Shown: piece after piece, positions 33,084 through 48,461 of the stretch | Position numbering within the stretch: position 1 is the first letter of the stretch | Layout: each line of letters starts with the position of its first letter | Source: Taxawa tesnikishii (nom. ined.) | Taxonomy: Eukaryota > Ascomycota > Dothideomycetes > Dothideales | Direction of reading: 5' to 3' | DNA length: 64,000 nt | NCBI GenBank assembly: GCA_030247885.1 | Contig: JAPDRO010000013.1 | Coordinates: forward strand, 744,001-808,000 | Made by a program: the position numbers and the translations under genes | Notes under the pieces: generated by a model | The model's database searches: none | What the model saw: the letters and a program-made list of their open reading frames with translations, nothing else | Told to the model about the DNA's origin: nothing

Positions 33084-33458
33084 CTAAGACACCGCATCTC
33101 TGTTCATTAAGCCGTGCACGACTGCTTCACCCACGAATCGGTAATGTCCGTTCGGACACAGTCTGAGGACGTATGGAACAGATCCACCAGCAAGGACCCA
33201 AACCTCCTCTTGCTCACATATCGACTCCCATCCCAGACCCAGGTAGCCATCCGCTGTCTGGAAGAGCTTCTGTTCAGTAGCAACCTGTTCCGTACGATTG
33301 AGAACAACACCGCGTAACTCCAGTACGCTCGGTACATTCCAGCGATCTGGTTTATCATACAATCCGCTTTGGGGACGGAAGTGCCCTCTGCCAGCCGGAT
33401 GTTTCACGGTTTCGTGGAGCCCCGCGTCGGTTTGCGCTGCCTCGCGCACGTCACGCAA
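33084..33458 (-). pseudogene. HET-domain gene fossil (C-terminal part)
   Basis: The minus-strand translation contains a block typical of the end of heterokaryon-incompatibility (HET) proteins: TADGYLGLGW, VWVLAGGSVPYVLR and YRFVGEAVVHGLM. No matching HET core (the SHCWG and LWIDSLCI blocks) is visible upstream in the following 2 kb on the same strand, so only a tail fragment remains. It probably derives from a decayed gene copy. Whether any transcript is made cannot be told. Confidence 0.6.
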
Positions 33459-35337
33459 CCTTGTAGATTGCGCCGTTTGCCGTCTTCCACAGGCCTGCCC
33501 TCCCCTCTGCGGGTGAAGGACGCAGCCCTAAATCGACACAGTAGTCCGGACACCAAGAAGGGAGGTACTCTGCAGCACTTGGCAGATGATCGAGCGGTCC
33601 TGACAGAACGCGAGGAGATTAGTATGGCGCCTGCGCTTGATGAGGTGATGCGACATTCTTACCCATACACCAACGGGAAAGGCAGTACAATCTAGTTCAA
33701 CGGTGAGGGTTGCAATGCGTCAATCAGATTCCGTGTACCAAGAAAGACTCGTCCCTGGCACATGACCGGACCACATCGCCCACTCCACGACGGCAGTTCG
33801 TCCTCGTCAACAGGTGCTGGTGCCTCTAAAACCAAATCAGCCCTTCAAAGTGCGGCGTTGCTCAGCTTGGGCTGGTCGGAGGATGAGAAGGAAGCCACGA
33901 GATAAGCTAGCGCGCATGTACGACATCACAACCAGAGGTCCATACCCCAAGTATAGGACAGTGCATCACATGTCGAGGCATGCTCCAGGTCCGCAGTGGC
34001 GAGTGCGACCTCGATGCGATCATCCTCCACCGCCGCCTGCCGAAGTATCTCAAGAAGCCTGATGGAACCGGGAGCAAGGGAGTGTATTCGTGGAGGTTGA
34101 TACTGAGGCGCGCGGTCTGATCGTGGACTGATGCATCAAACATGTTTGTGGTAACGTGTGAAGTAGTCACATGAAGGTACATAGGGTGTAGAAGACTTTC
34201 AGGGATATGTTTGCACGCAAACTTATCGTGTCAGCCAGGCCCAGGTTCTGGGAGCTCAGCTAGGATTGTTGGAAGGAACGCTTAAAGGGATCCGGGATCC
34301 TTCCAGCCTGCCGCATCGCAGCACTTGTTGGTTGTTTAAGCATGTAGAGAAGACGTGAGCAAAATCCCATCGATCGCTGACAGGTTCAAGGCAGTCGGTA
34401 TAGGATGCAAGCTTGCACTCGTCTGTCATGAAGCGCAACGCGTCGGTGCCGATGCCGACGACGCGGTTGTCTCGCGTGACCATTCCCGCTGGCTTGCGTT
34501 GGTTGCCGCTCGTGATTGGTCGTGTCTTCCACCATCGCAGTCATCCTCCTCGCCGAGTCGGGGCGGACTGGAAGGAGTGATATACCCACGGCGACAGCAA
34601 GCACCGACCTCCGTTTGGTGGTGCGGACTAGGTTGGCGCATCGAGTGACGTAGAATCCTTGCTTGTCCGTAGCGCAGAACAAGCGATCCAGTCAGGATAT
34701 GACGAGGCAAAGCTCTAATCAACGCCTCCCCGCCGATCTCTTAGGGGCAGGGCTTGCAGGGAGCACTGATGCTGATGCTAATGCTGATGCTGATGCTAAT
34801 ATTGTGGAGACAGCACCCGTCTGGATCACTCGTCGTCATTGGCAGAGAGTGGACGAGCGGGTGGCAGAAGCAGTGGAAGGACGGATGTAGCAAGAGGTGT
34901 TGACGAGCAGAGCTTGGGTGTGCAAGTCAACCAAATGTGTGTTTCTACACAAGGTAGGTTTCTGTCGAACAACAAGACTCCCAGCCACGCGTGCGATACC
35001 ACCTCCCGTCGAAACTGTTTCCGTCATGATCAAGCCATTCGCGGGCACTAAACCTTGTGCACCGATGTGCCCCAGTAACCAGACAGGGTACACGGTCTCG
35101 CTGCTGCAGCTCCCCTGCAACCATCATCGGCTCTCCACGGCAGCTGCAGGCCTGGGGCACACGTTGAGATGGAACCACATGGGTTTGTCGATCCAACTTA
35201 CGAACACCCGTGTGCAACAAAATGGTCCTTGGCTCCCGGCCCTGTTACCTGCCACCTGCCACCTGCACCTCTCCCCCCAAATTGCAGTGTCAAGTGTTAG
35301 GCATTGAGACTGATTGCAGGCCACCGTCGCTGTAGAC
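33459..35337. other. 1.9-kb gene-poor stretch
   Basis: Between the HET fossil and the DUF3112 gene. Contains a GCTGAT hexamer repeat at 34765-34800. Many overlapping short ORFs on both strands, none recognised. It may be further decayed HET-locus DNA, but no motif shows that. Confidence 0.4.
34765..34800. repeat. (GCTGAT/GCTAAT)n hexanucleotide repeat
   Basis: Six units alternating GCTGAT and GCTAAT. Confidence 0.85.
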
Positions 35338-36775
35338 ATGGCGGACTCCGAGGTCAGTACTATACACCATCTTGGCATATACACCGCATATTGGCAGTAG
35401 AGCGGCGACTGATGAAGGGGCAACAGAAACCCCCATACAGACCATCGACGCAGCAGCTGGGTGAGACGCCATTGGTCATACCCGATGTCCCAATATGCGG
35501 CGTCTTCATCCTGCTGTTCGCCATCGGCGCAGCGATACATATGAAGACGTTCAAGGGAAACTTGAAGAACGGCAAGAAGTTTGTGCCTAGCGTTGTCACA
35601 TTCGGTGCGTGCGCTGCTATCCGACCTATTCGACCCCGCCATAGATGAAATTAAACGCGAGCTCGACTAACGTCAACACCACCAGGTTTCTGCATGGCCC
35701 GTATAACAACAAACGTTCTCCGGATAGCATGGTCGACACGACCAAGCAACATTGCCCTCGGAATCGCCGCTCAGTGCTTCGTCTACGCCGGTGTGGTGCT
35801 TCTCTTCGTACTCAATCTCTTCTTCGCCCAACGCATTGTACGAGCACAGCACCCACGCTTCGGATGGTCCAAGCCCTTCAGCATCGCCTTCCCAGTCCTC
35901 TTCGCCATCATCATTCTGACCATTGCCGGCCTCATTACCGTGTTGGTCCAGTCCTTTTACTCCCTCAACACAAACACACACCGCATCGACCGCGACTTTC
36001 AACTTTACGGCGCCACCTTTTACGCCGTGGTTTCCTTCCTACCCGCCCCCATCGTCCTGATCTCCTCCGCCTTCCGCCAAATCCCACCCTTCAGAAAGCA
36101 CAACGTCGACAAATTCGGCGCAGGAACCATGCGCGGCAAGATCATGGTCGTCTGCGTCTCTGCCGTGATCCTCAGTCTAGGCGCCTGCTTCCGCGCCGGC
36201 ACCTCCTGGCTGCCCCCACGCCGCTCTTCGTGCCCGGTTCCAACCCCCAGCGCGCCCAAGCCGTGCCCTGGTACTTCTCCAAGCCGTGCTTCTACGTCTT
36301 CAACTTCGTGCTCGAGCTGCTCGTCGTCTACTTCTGGGCCGCCGTGCGCATCGATAACCGCTTCCACATCCCTGACGGCGCAACTGGTCCCGGTTCGTAC
36401 GGCGGCGGCTTCACCTTCGCCGGCGAGGCGGGCAACGAGAAGGCCAACCTTGGGCAGCGCGACTCCACGCGCCACCTTACCGGCTCCAAGTCCTCGTTCG
36501 CGACGTCAAGACGCTCGAGGAGTCGCACTCGCGAGAGCGTCGTCAGCTGGGGTGGCATCTCCAGGCCCGATCTGGTGGAGCCAGGCGTCGGCGAGGATGG
36601 CGTTCAGACGGTGCCGTATCCTCCCGCCGAGGACGACGATGATTGGGTGCCCGATGAGATTGGCGGTCTTGACAACGAGATGGGTTGGGATGCCAAAAGT
36701 GGGAGGTGGATGCTGAGACCGTTAAGTAATGCTACGTACAGGCATTCACTTGTGCAGCCAATGGAGAACGTCTAA
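35338..36775 (+). CDS. DUF3112-family multi-pass membrane protein
   Basis: Fungal plasma-membrane-like protein of unknown function, about 427 residues. Exons 35338-35352, 35427-35604 and 35686-36775; the first exon codes for only Met-Ala-Asp-Ser-Glu. Family blocks include VPICGVFILLFAIGAAIHM, FGFCMARITTNVLRI, FVYAGVVLLFVLNLFFAQR and NPQRAQAVPWYFSKPCFYV, with seven hydrophobic helices likely. The cytosolic tail is Ser/Arg-rich and ends in an acidic-to-basic stretch with DEIGGLDNEMGWD. The frame shifts at the C run 36213-36217; one added C gives WLPPTPLFVPGSNPQ. Role is unknown; topology resembles PTH11-like receptors, which is only resemblance. Confidence 0.82.
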
Positions 36776-40471
<3,696 letters not shown>

Positions 40472-40590
40472 TTATAATAGCGTGTGTGCACGGTGGGATT
40501 GCTCCGGTGAGTGTAGCCTGGTACGTCTCATTTGGCATATCACCTCGACGTAAGATCTTTCTGGAGAATGCAAGGCATGAGAATTGTTCT

Positions 40591-40770
40591 TCATTCCCCA
40601 TCATTGTTTTCACGTTTTTCGATGCTGCCAAAGACGTCAAGGATGTCTTCGCTATGCTTAACGATGCCAGTTTTGCCGGTCGCCTCCTCCAGTGAGTTCC
40701 AGCATGGCTTGTCGCCCCGGTTGGTGATGCACGTAGCATAGAATCCGTACCTTTTGTAAAACTCCTGCAT
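40591..40770 (-). CDS. Short ORF, possibly the last exon of an unrecognised gene
   Basis: ATG at 40770 to a TGA at 40591 encodes 59 residues beginning MQEFYKRYGFYATC and containing ITNRGDKPCWNSLEEATGK and ILDVFGSIEKRE. The composition looks protein-like, not random, and the open frame extends upstream to an acceptor-like TTAG near 40795. No family recognised; KRYGF followed by a beta-like stretch recalls GNAT acetyltransferase ends, but that is weak. Confidence 0.25.
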   Translation of the reverse strand: MQEFYKRYGFYATCITNRGDKPCWNSLEEATGKTGIVKHSEDILDVFGSIEKRENNDGE

Positions 40771-41214
40771 GGCTACCGCATCCGAGCGATGGGATTGCTA
40801 ACAGAGCGCAGCTCACCGCGAGGCATTCGACTCCTCGTAATGGGCTCGGCCTACGTTGTCACACGGATTGGCCTGGCAACGACCTTCGAGTTCCCGGAAA
40901 CGCTCCTACTATCCGATGCGTGCATGAGTACGTACCCATCCACGATATGCGGTGAATGTCCACTGACAGATACTGTTTCCCAAGGTACCGTGCGCACAGA
41001 CTGACTGATTGCGTGGCTTCCGTATTTTGGCTAGATAGGCAGCAGAAACTGCCCACTCGAGTCCGCCGTAGGACAGCCGTGGGGGTGATTGGAAGTATCC
41101 CGTGAGAGTCGACTCCGCCGTCAGTACTGCTTTGGTTCCACCTCTCCCTCTCCCAGCGCGGACCTTTCAATCCTGCCTGTACGGACTAAGCCCAAGACGC
41201 GAACGCGCCTGGAG

Positions 41215-41452
41215 ACACCTACAAGATATTCTATAACGTCCCGGGAACGAGATCGGAAGCACGACAGGCTTGGGGAGTCTCAGCGCCTGCATTCGACAAT
41301 GCGGATACAAGACGGGCTGTGTTGTTGTCGTCTACGCTGCGGGATCCGACACCTGCACCTTCAGGAACAACTACGGCACCCCGGTTCCTAGTTCAGAGGT
41401 CAACGCGGCCATCGACATACAGTATATTGCTATAGCTCTGAGGGCCGCATGA
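41215..41452 (+). pseudogene. PAN/apple-like domain fragment
   Basis: The frame ending at 41452 reads LGSLSACIRQCGYKTGCVVV, then AAGSDTCTFRNNYGTPVP. The spacing of cysteines and the pattern 'ACIxxCxxxxGC...C.F.N..GT' resemble PAN/apple-type domains of fungal secreted proteins. A compatible upstream part (DTYKIFYNVPGNEIGS) sits in a neighbouring frame. No start codon or signal peptide is found, so this is either a degraded copy or the end of a gene with undetected exons. Confidence 0.35.
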
Positions 41453-42489
41453 TCTATTGCGCGTGCGCGTGGCATGAAGCAGTCTAGATATTGTTCTTCC
41501 GTTGCTCGAAAAATCTGCAGAAACCCTGAGAAACAACTACTCGTTTCCAGAGATACGAAGAGACTGTGTCTTGTCCTTGGCTGCTGCAATCACGTTGAAA
41601 GGGCTAAGCAATGTGGTCGACGTTGAAGGACTCTGAAACAAATGCTTTTTATCGTACAGAGAAGCGCGATTGGGTATAAAGATTGCAAGTGCCGCAAATG
41701 CAAAAGAATCAGAGGAGAGAAGTGCAGGCTATGCAAAGAACCAAAACAGAAAAGCCCCCCCAACCAACATGAAAACTCCAAAGACGCCTCCACCGTGCAT
41801 TCCGCCCCTTTGTACCGTACTTCTACCCGGTTCCAATCCAGGGAGGTCACTCCTCCCTGCTGTCCCCTTGGTTGCCCTACTGGATAGGTGCCCTCTCCAG
41901 TTCTCAGTCGCCCAGCGGTCACTCCGCCTGTAGCCGGTCACCGGATCAGGTCTATCCAGTATTGACAGGCTAGAAGTTGACAGGTAGTCCAGCGCAGACG
42001 GCTCGACGTTGGCATCCTCGGTGCTTCGCATGCCGGTTTGAGGCACTCCTCCAATCCAAGGCATATACCCGCGAAGTAACTAATCCCAACCTTCGATGTG
42101 GAAAGCAAAGATCAGAAAAAGTCAACGCTGTGCAAACGAACGCAAATCGAAAAACTCCCCGCGCTATGCATGTGACATGCGAGATGACACCCCAACACAA
42201 GATGTAGCATCATGACCCAAAAACGCCCGCGCTGTGCAAACGACCCTCCATCTTTCCCAAGTGTCAACCAGCCCCTATCAAACCCTTCCTCGTCCAAGCG
42301 CGACGCTGCAAGCCGCTTTGATCAAATAACGCGGATTTCGAGTAAACTCCGATCCCAAGGGGCGAACAACGCAACCGCTACGTGGTGCGGCGAGCAGATT
42401 GACGTTCTGAGAGAAATTCCAGGTAACGGTTCGGCGTCAGCATGGGATCCGGAGCTCCAATTCCACCTCCTCCATCCAACCCGCAACCT

Positions 42490-45400
42490 CTATGCAACCC
42501 ACCCCAACTGCTTGTACAAAGACGCAGCCCTGACGGCGGCCCCACTCTCCAGCCCCTTCCTCTGAAACTGCTCCCGCTGCACACGGGTCGCGTGCGTGGT
42601 GGGCCTGTATCGGGGCGACCAAACCTCTTGCTGACGCACCGTAGAGGCATTCCGCAACCACCTCAGTATTGCCATGGTCTGTTGGAAGTCTTCGGTATCC
42701 CTGCGAGACTCCCCCTGCATCCCGGCGACGGCGGGCGAGACCGCGAGGCGGGCCTCTTGCTTGGCAATGGAGAGCTTCTGGCGGAGAGTCATGATCTCCG
42801 CTTCCTGAGCTTCAATCTTGTCGCCGCGCTCGTTCCAGACGGCCGCGGCCTTCCAGGCCATCCTCACGTGGAGGTCGTTGTTCTTCTCAAGGGCCTCGAC
42901 CTTCTCTTCCAGCTCCTTGACGGTATCACGCATGTCCTTCTGCATGTCCTTTATCTTTGCGGCTAAGGTGGCCGCGGGATGCGAGCCGGCCTGGAGGAGA
43001 GCGTGGAGCGCTTCTTGGACAGCCTCTGAGTCTGCGAGCCAGGTTGCCAGAGTCTTCAAGTGCGCTTCGCATTCATCTGCGACGCTTTGAGCGCGCCGGT
43101 GAGCGTCTTGAGACGCCAGGAGTTCCGTCTCGAGGGAGGAGACCAGGGCGCGGGCCGCGGAGATCTTGCTGGCGAAGTCGTCCTCAGCGTCCTGCCCGAC
43201 CTCGCGAACCGTAACAAGAGTCTCTTTGAGCTTGGAGATCTGGACGTCATACTCTTTGACGAGGGCCGCGAGGCTCGCCTCCACGCTGTGTAGCTTCACT
43301 TGGAGGCTCTCAGCATTCCGCTTGGCGGCAGAAAGTTCTTGTTGCAGTTCGGAGGAGCGCCGGGTGAGCTGGGCCTTCTCAGCGGCATGCTTCTCATCCT
43401 TGGCCTTTGACGCCTCATCTCTGGCGTTGACCGTAACTTTTAGGCGCTCGATCTCCTCGTCTCTCTCGCCAAGCTGCCCTTGCAGTTTGTTGGCATTCTG
43501 ACGGACCCTCTCAAGGTCCTTCTGGCGCCTTTGGGAATCCTCTGGCTTTTCCAGTTTCTTTGCCTCTTCCTTGAGGTCCGCGACGTCCTTGGCAAGCTTC
43601 TCGTTTGCTGTCGTCAACTCTTCAATCTTTTGGTCAGCTGCCTTCTCCTTGTCTTCGTGCTTGGTCTGCTGAGACTTGGCGTGACTGAGGCCGGTTTCAA
43701 CTAGCAGTTTCTGGAGCTCAACATCATCTTGGAGCTCCTTCTCCTTCTTTTCGTGATCGGCTGCACTCTTCTCAAGCTTCTCATCGTAGCTCCGCTTCAA
43801 ACTGGCGACATTGTCCAGGAGCGTCTGGTTGGTGCTATGAGCGAAGGAGAGACGCCGCTTGAGGTCTTCGATCTTAGCGTCCTTCTCCGAGTCCATGGCT
43901 CCGTGCTCCGCCTGTCTTTGAGCGGCGTCAAGCTGGTTTTGGAAATCGTCAACCCTACGTTGCAAGGCGTTCGCACGCTCATCTGCCTCCCAGCGTTTCT
44001 GTTTCATCTTGTCGGAATACACCCGGAGGCTCTCGAGCGCCTTCGCCGAGTCGTCGCTGTACTCAGCAATCTTGTAAGTATCCCGACCCATCTGAAGGAG
44101 AACGCCTTTGCCGACCCAGAAAGCAGCAGCGTTGTGAACCAGTTCTTCAGACATGTTGAGCATCTGCGAGATTTCTGTCACCGTCATCACCTCTCCGTGT
44201 AACTCAGGTCGTAGGTCATCTTCCGGTCCAGAGTCTGAGCCATCTTCCGATTCCGAGACAGGGTTATTCCCCGTGTTCTCCTTCCGCGCAAAAGCCTCAA
44301 TGATCAGGGCTTGCCACTCAAGCGCTAGAACTGGGACATTTCGGTCACGAAGCTCCACGTCAAAGACAAGGAGTCGTGGCGCCGACGAGGCTTGAGGAAC
44401 CCGGTTGGCGCTCTCCGCCAGTGTGTAGGTGTCCTTATCTACGGCGACAAGGACGCCGGCTCCAACCCAAAAGGCGAGGGCATTGCGCACCGTGGTCTCG
44501 TCATAGCCCGTCCGATCTAGCAGTTTAGCCACAGTTGCATGGTCTTCGGGATGATCCTTGAGAAGCTGAAGGACATCGCACTGCCACTCCAGTGCGGGGA
44601 TATTGACGATAGGGGTGTCGTCGTCGTTCGTCAATTCGAACTCGATGAAGTCCGATTCAATCGGGTGCTGCCTCTCGTCGGCTTGTTCCTCGTCTTCATC
44701 ATGCGAACCTTGAGAAGATTCGTCGGTTGACGTCGGCGCTTCATCAGATTGCTGTGCTGCTGGAGCCGTGGCAGCTTGGTTGGCATTGGTCTTGATTCGG
44801 TAGGTGTCGTTTCCGGTTGCATCAATGACATCGTTGCCGACCCAGAAAGCTATCGCATTGCGAACTCGCTTCTCATCCAGCTCTGAGTCCTTTGCAATCT
44901 GTTGCACGGTCTTGGCTGGATATCCTTTCTGACTCAAAGCCTCGAGCACGTCCGCCTGCCAGTCGAAGATGTCCAAGGTGATCTCGTGGTCTTGGGCTTC
45001 TGGTGTAAACGTGGTCTCCGAGAGCCTCTGTTCTGCCTCCAAATCCTTGGCTTGCTGTATGAGCCGGTCATTCTCCTTGCAAACGCCATCACACTCCTTG
45101 CGCGGCCGCTCACATTTCTCTATGTTGTCCGGCGAAGGGGACTTGGACTGTGGCGCCGGTAGAGCTTGGCGGGCTTGCTCGAGCTGCTTCTCGAGCTCGT
45201 TGATGCGCTTCTGGAGGTCTTGGTTCTTCTGCTCCGCCTTCGCTAATGAGCCTTGGAGATCCGGCACCTGAGCAGCGAGCGTCTCGCAATCGTTGTTGAG
45301 CGTATCAATGGTGGTCTGATTCTCCTCGATGACCTTCTGAAGCTCTTCCTGCCGGGCGGACGAGTCTTGCCGAGCCTGTGCGAGCTCTTCCGCGAGATTG

Positions 45401-48400
45401 TTGTATTGCTCGTCGTATTGTGCATGCATCGCCGTGATCGTGGCATCCCGCTGTTCGATGATCTGCTGAAGCTGTTCCTTCTCCTGCTTCCAGAAGGACG
45501 GTACAGGAGCTTGTGGCTTTTGGATTCTCGCCTCAGCAGATTCGAGCTTCTGCTTGAGTACAGCGATCTCTTCGTTGGTGGTCTGAAGCTGCGACTTGGT
45601 CGCAGAAAACTCCTTCTGGCGCTGCTCCATCTCAATCCGCTCAGCATCCCGCTGCTGGTTCTCTTGAACCCTGCGGATACGCTCGGCTTCCAATTTCTCG
45701 ATGCGATTCTTTTTCTCGTCAAGCTCCACTTGGAGTTTCTCTGCAAGTATACGGGCCTCGTAAGCTTCCGTCTTGGATTGGCGAACGTTGTTAACTTCGC
45801 GGCTGGCAGTCTCCATCAGCGAAGCCCGCTCCTTCTCAAGGTCGGCGACTTTGGTTTCGAGTCTTGTCAGCTCGCTGAAATTTCCGGGATTAGCTGCTCG
45901 GAGTTCATCTAGGTCCGCCTGCAGGCGCCTGCACCGATCATCGGAGGCTTGGAATTGCTGTCTGAGTGCTCTGTTGGCGGTCTGGTGCTCCCAAGACTCT
46001 GCGGCTAACCTCTTGGTCTTATCCGCCTCCGCTTGGAGATTTCTTTTCGCAGTCTGAAGTGTCTGGTCCTTCTGCTGGAGGAAATTTCTCAGCCTCTGAA
46101 CCTCAGCTTGCAGCGCGGTCAGGTTTGTACTGCCAGTAGCAACACCTTGAGGTCTGCTGGTTGCTGGACCCTGCTGTGCTTGAGCCTGCAACTGCCTGAT
46201 GTCGGCTTGTAGTTGGTCCCTCTCCGCCTCGAGACGTTTGCTGTTCTCCTGAAGCATTGCGCATTGTTTTTCGGCGTCGTGGCGACGATCTTCAAGCTCC
46301 TCTTTCTCTTTCGAAGCCTTGGCAGTCAGCTGCTGGGACAAGTCATCGCGCTCCTTCACAGCTTCTTCAAGCTGCACTATAATCTCTTGCGTGTTCCGTT
46401 CACGAATGTTGATCTCAGCTTGCAGGTTTGCAAGCTGCACTTGGCGCTCGGCGAGACACTGGCTCAGCTCGTTCTCCTTTTCAGCAGTTCTTCGTAAGCA
46501 AGTGTTGAGGTCTTCGATCTGGGTTCGAAGTTTGCTTAGCCGCTCTTCATGCTGAGCCGCGGCCTTCTGATCTTCGGACTGGTGTTGTGCTTCGAGCTTC
46601 TTCAAGTCTGCTTCGGCCTTTGCCCGAGTAGCGGCAAGCGTCTCGTTGAATTGGGCAAAATCCCGGTCTCGCTGCTGGTCCTTCTCCTTGATCACATCTT
46701 CTGCGATTTCCAGCTTCACTTCGGCTGTGGTTCGGTCTTCGCTAAGGCGGCGATTCTCGTCGAGCGCTTCGTTAAGACGGCGGGTCAACTGGTCTGATTC
46801 TGTGTGAGCCTCTTGCAAATGACGAGCTTTGGAGCGCCAGTAGCGCTTTTCGTTGTCGGCTCTGGCTTTCTTGATCTCAAGAAGTTCGATGCGCTTTTCG
46901 GGCGTTGCCGGTACAGGAGCTTTTGGAAGGGCGAAAATATGCTTACCGGTCTCGTGCAACATCTCACGCAGTTCATCTCGCTGAATCTCCAACTGACCTT
47001 CCGCGCTGTTATCATACTCTAGCAGCGCGCTTTGCTCATCCTCTTGATTCAGACCAGTGACAGTGTCGATAGACTCAGGGTCGGAATCGGAGGAAAGCGG
47101 AGATGTGAGGGGCTCACATCACCCGGGACGTCAACCAAAACTTCTTCTGAAAGCTGCTGCTGGGACAAGGTAGCCTCAGGGGTTTCCTTCGAGTCCCCTT
47201 CGGTGTTTGTGTCCATTGCCATGTCCGAATCAATCGGGGACTCAGGTCGAACAGACACCATCGCTTCGTCTTCGCTGTTGTTAGAGTCCGGGTCCTGATC
47301 AGTACCAGCAGGGCCGATTTCTGCCGCCATGCCGCCAAGGTCCATGGGCGTGTCATTACTGGCAACGATCGGTGCAGGCGCCTGAGCAAGCGGCTCTTCA
47401 TCGTCAGATTGGGTCCAGTCAAGGTCGTTGGTCGTATCGTGGTCACTCCAGTCGAACTTGAAGGCGGCCGGGCTGACTGGAAGCGTGTTGAGCGCTGGCA
47501 ACTGGTGGGGTGCTGGAAGCGGAGCCACTTCGAGGTCTTCTTTCGACAGTCTTCTCCCAAAACCGTCTGCGCCTGCCCCGAACTCCCGCTGGACGTCTCC
47601 CGCTTGGTATGGCGCGACTTCCAACTCTTCATCGTCCTCCCAGTTCGCGAGTGGAACCATGTCGAGAGGGGAGGTTGGCACTGGATTCGCGACTGCATCT
47701 TCGGCCATTGGGGAGGTAGTTCCATCAGAGATAATGGTGTGTTTCAAAGGGCTGGGGCGGCGAACACGTGGCTGTGCCTCTGGCAAGCTGGTAGAGCGAG
47801 GGCGGTGGTGGTGAACGTCACCCATCTCACCAAACTCGAACGGCAATGGTACAGGAAGGTTCGCCTTCAACTCTTGCTCCAACATGCCTTGTGCAATTGA
47901 GAATTGAATGGCTTCGCGGAGTTCTGCGTTGAGGGGTTCAACGTAGTAAGCCTGTTCTGGCTCCTGCGAGTGCGCGACACTGTCATCATCGTCAGAGCTG
48001 TCGTCAAAAACTGTGGTTGCAGAATCTTGATGAATACATACGCTGCGTGCTCCTCCTTGACTTCACCTGGCTCCAGGTCGCGCTGGGACGGCTCTTCCGG
48101 TGCCCTTTCAACGAACTCTTCGTTATGTGGTGTCTGTTGTGGCTGCTGCGAACACACAGAGCTATCTGTGTTGTTAGCACCGATTGTGGAAACGTGTGTA
48201 ATGGACCAGTACGTACAGAACGTCTGCTTCGTGCACCTCTCTTGCGTTCGACGGCTCGACGTCGCGCTGAGCCTGCTCATCAGGTGCGTCGCGCGCCAAC
48301 TCCGTCGCTTCGTGCTCCGCAGGAACACGGTTCTCAAAGTAGCTCATGATCAAATCGTAGAGGTCCTGCCTCTGGAAGGGAGAGAATGCAATAATACAAG

Positions 48401-48461
48401 AAACGAACGAAAGTACGATTGGTAAAGCGATGTAGGCAACGGAGGAGCTTGGGGACTCCAT
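42490..48461 (-). CDS. Giant membrane-anchored coiled-coil protein with three tandem winged-helix-like modules
   Basis: About 1,951 residues; exons 48461-48217, 48161-48042 and 47979-42490. I do not recognise a named protein. Residues 5-30 (VAYIALPIVLSFVSCIIAF) form one transmembrane helix. An acidic, disordered region follows to about residue 450, then coiled coil to about 1,100. Three similar modules follow at roughly 1120-1190, 1240-1310 and 1335-1430, each opening with a DWQ or EWQ step and closing with AFWVG..V......DTY.(I/L), as in cullin/APC2-type winged helices. A second long coiled coil runs to about 1,860, then a basic Arg/Gln-rich tail. The frame shifts once, at the C run 47109-47112 (G on plus). 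With that base, total length is an exact multiple of three. A tether or scaffold role is inference. Confidence 0.8.
44055..44352 (-). other. winged-helix-like module 3 of the giant coiled-coil protein
   Basis: Begins VPVLALEWQALIIEAF, contains an acidic insert (about 25 residues) not seen in the other modules, then MTVTEISQMLNMSEELVHN and AAAFWVGKGVLLQMGRDTYK. Fits helix-turn-helix plus wing. Confidence 0.6.
44405..44620 (-). other. winged-helix-like module 2 of the giant coiled-coil protein
   Basis: Begins NIPALEWQCDVLQLLKD, then ATVAKLLDRTGYDETTVRN and ALAFWVGAGVLVAVDKDTYT. Closest of the three to APC2-type sequence. Confidence 0.6.
44775..44990 (-). other. winged-helix-like module 1 of the giant coiled-coil protein
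   Basis: Begins LDIFDWQADVLEALSQKG, then KTVQQIAKDSELDEKRVRN and AIAFWVGNDVIDATGNDTYR. An acidic linker of about 50 residues separates it from module 2. Confidence 0.6.

Larger units (their letters stand above)
40472..42489. other. 2-kb gene-poor stretch with two possible small coding remnants
   Basis: Between Cef1 and the giant coiled-coil gene. Apart from the PAN-like remnant and the 59-codon frame listed separately, nothing is recognisable. ORFs at 41590-42297 are mutual antisense shadows. Confidence 0.4.

Noticed and set aside
45253-46797. Several 80-220 codon plus-strand ORFs rich in Leu
   Set aside because: They are complements of Glu/Gln/Lys-rich coiled-coil codons of the giant gene.
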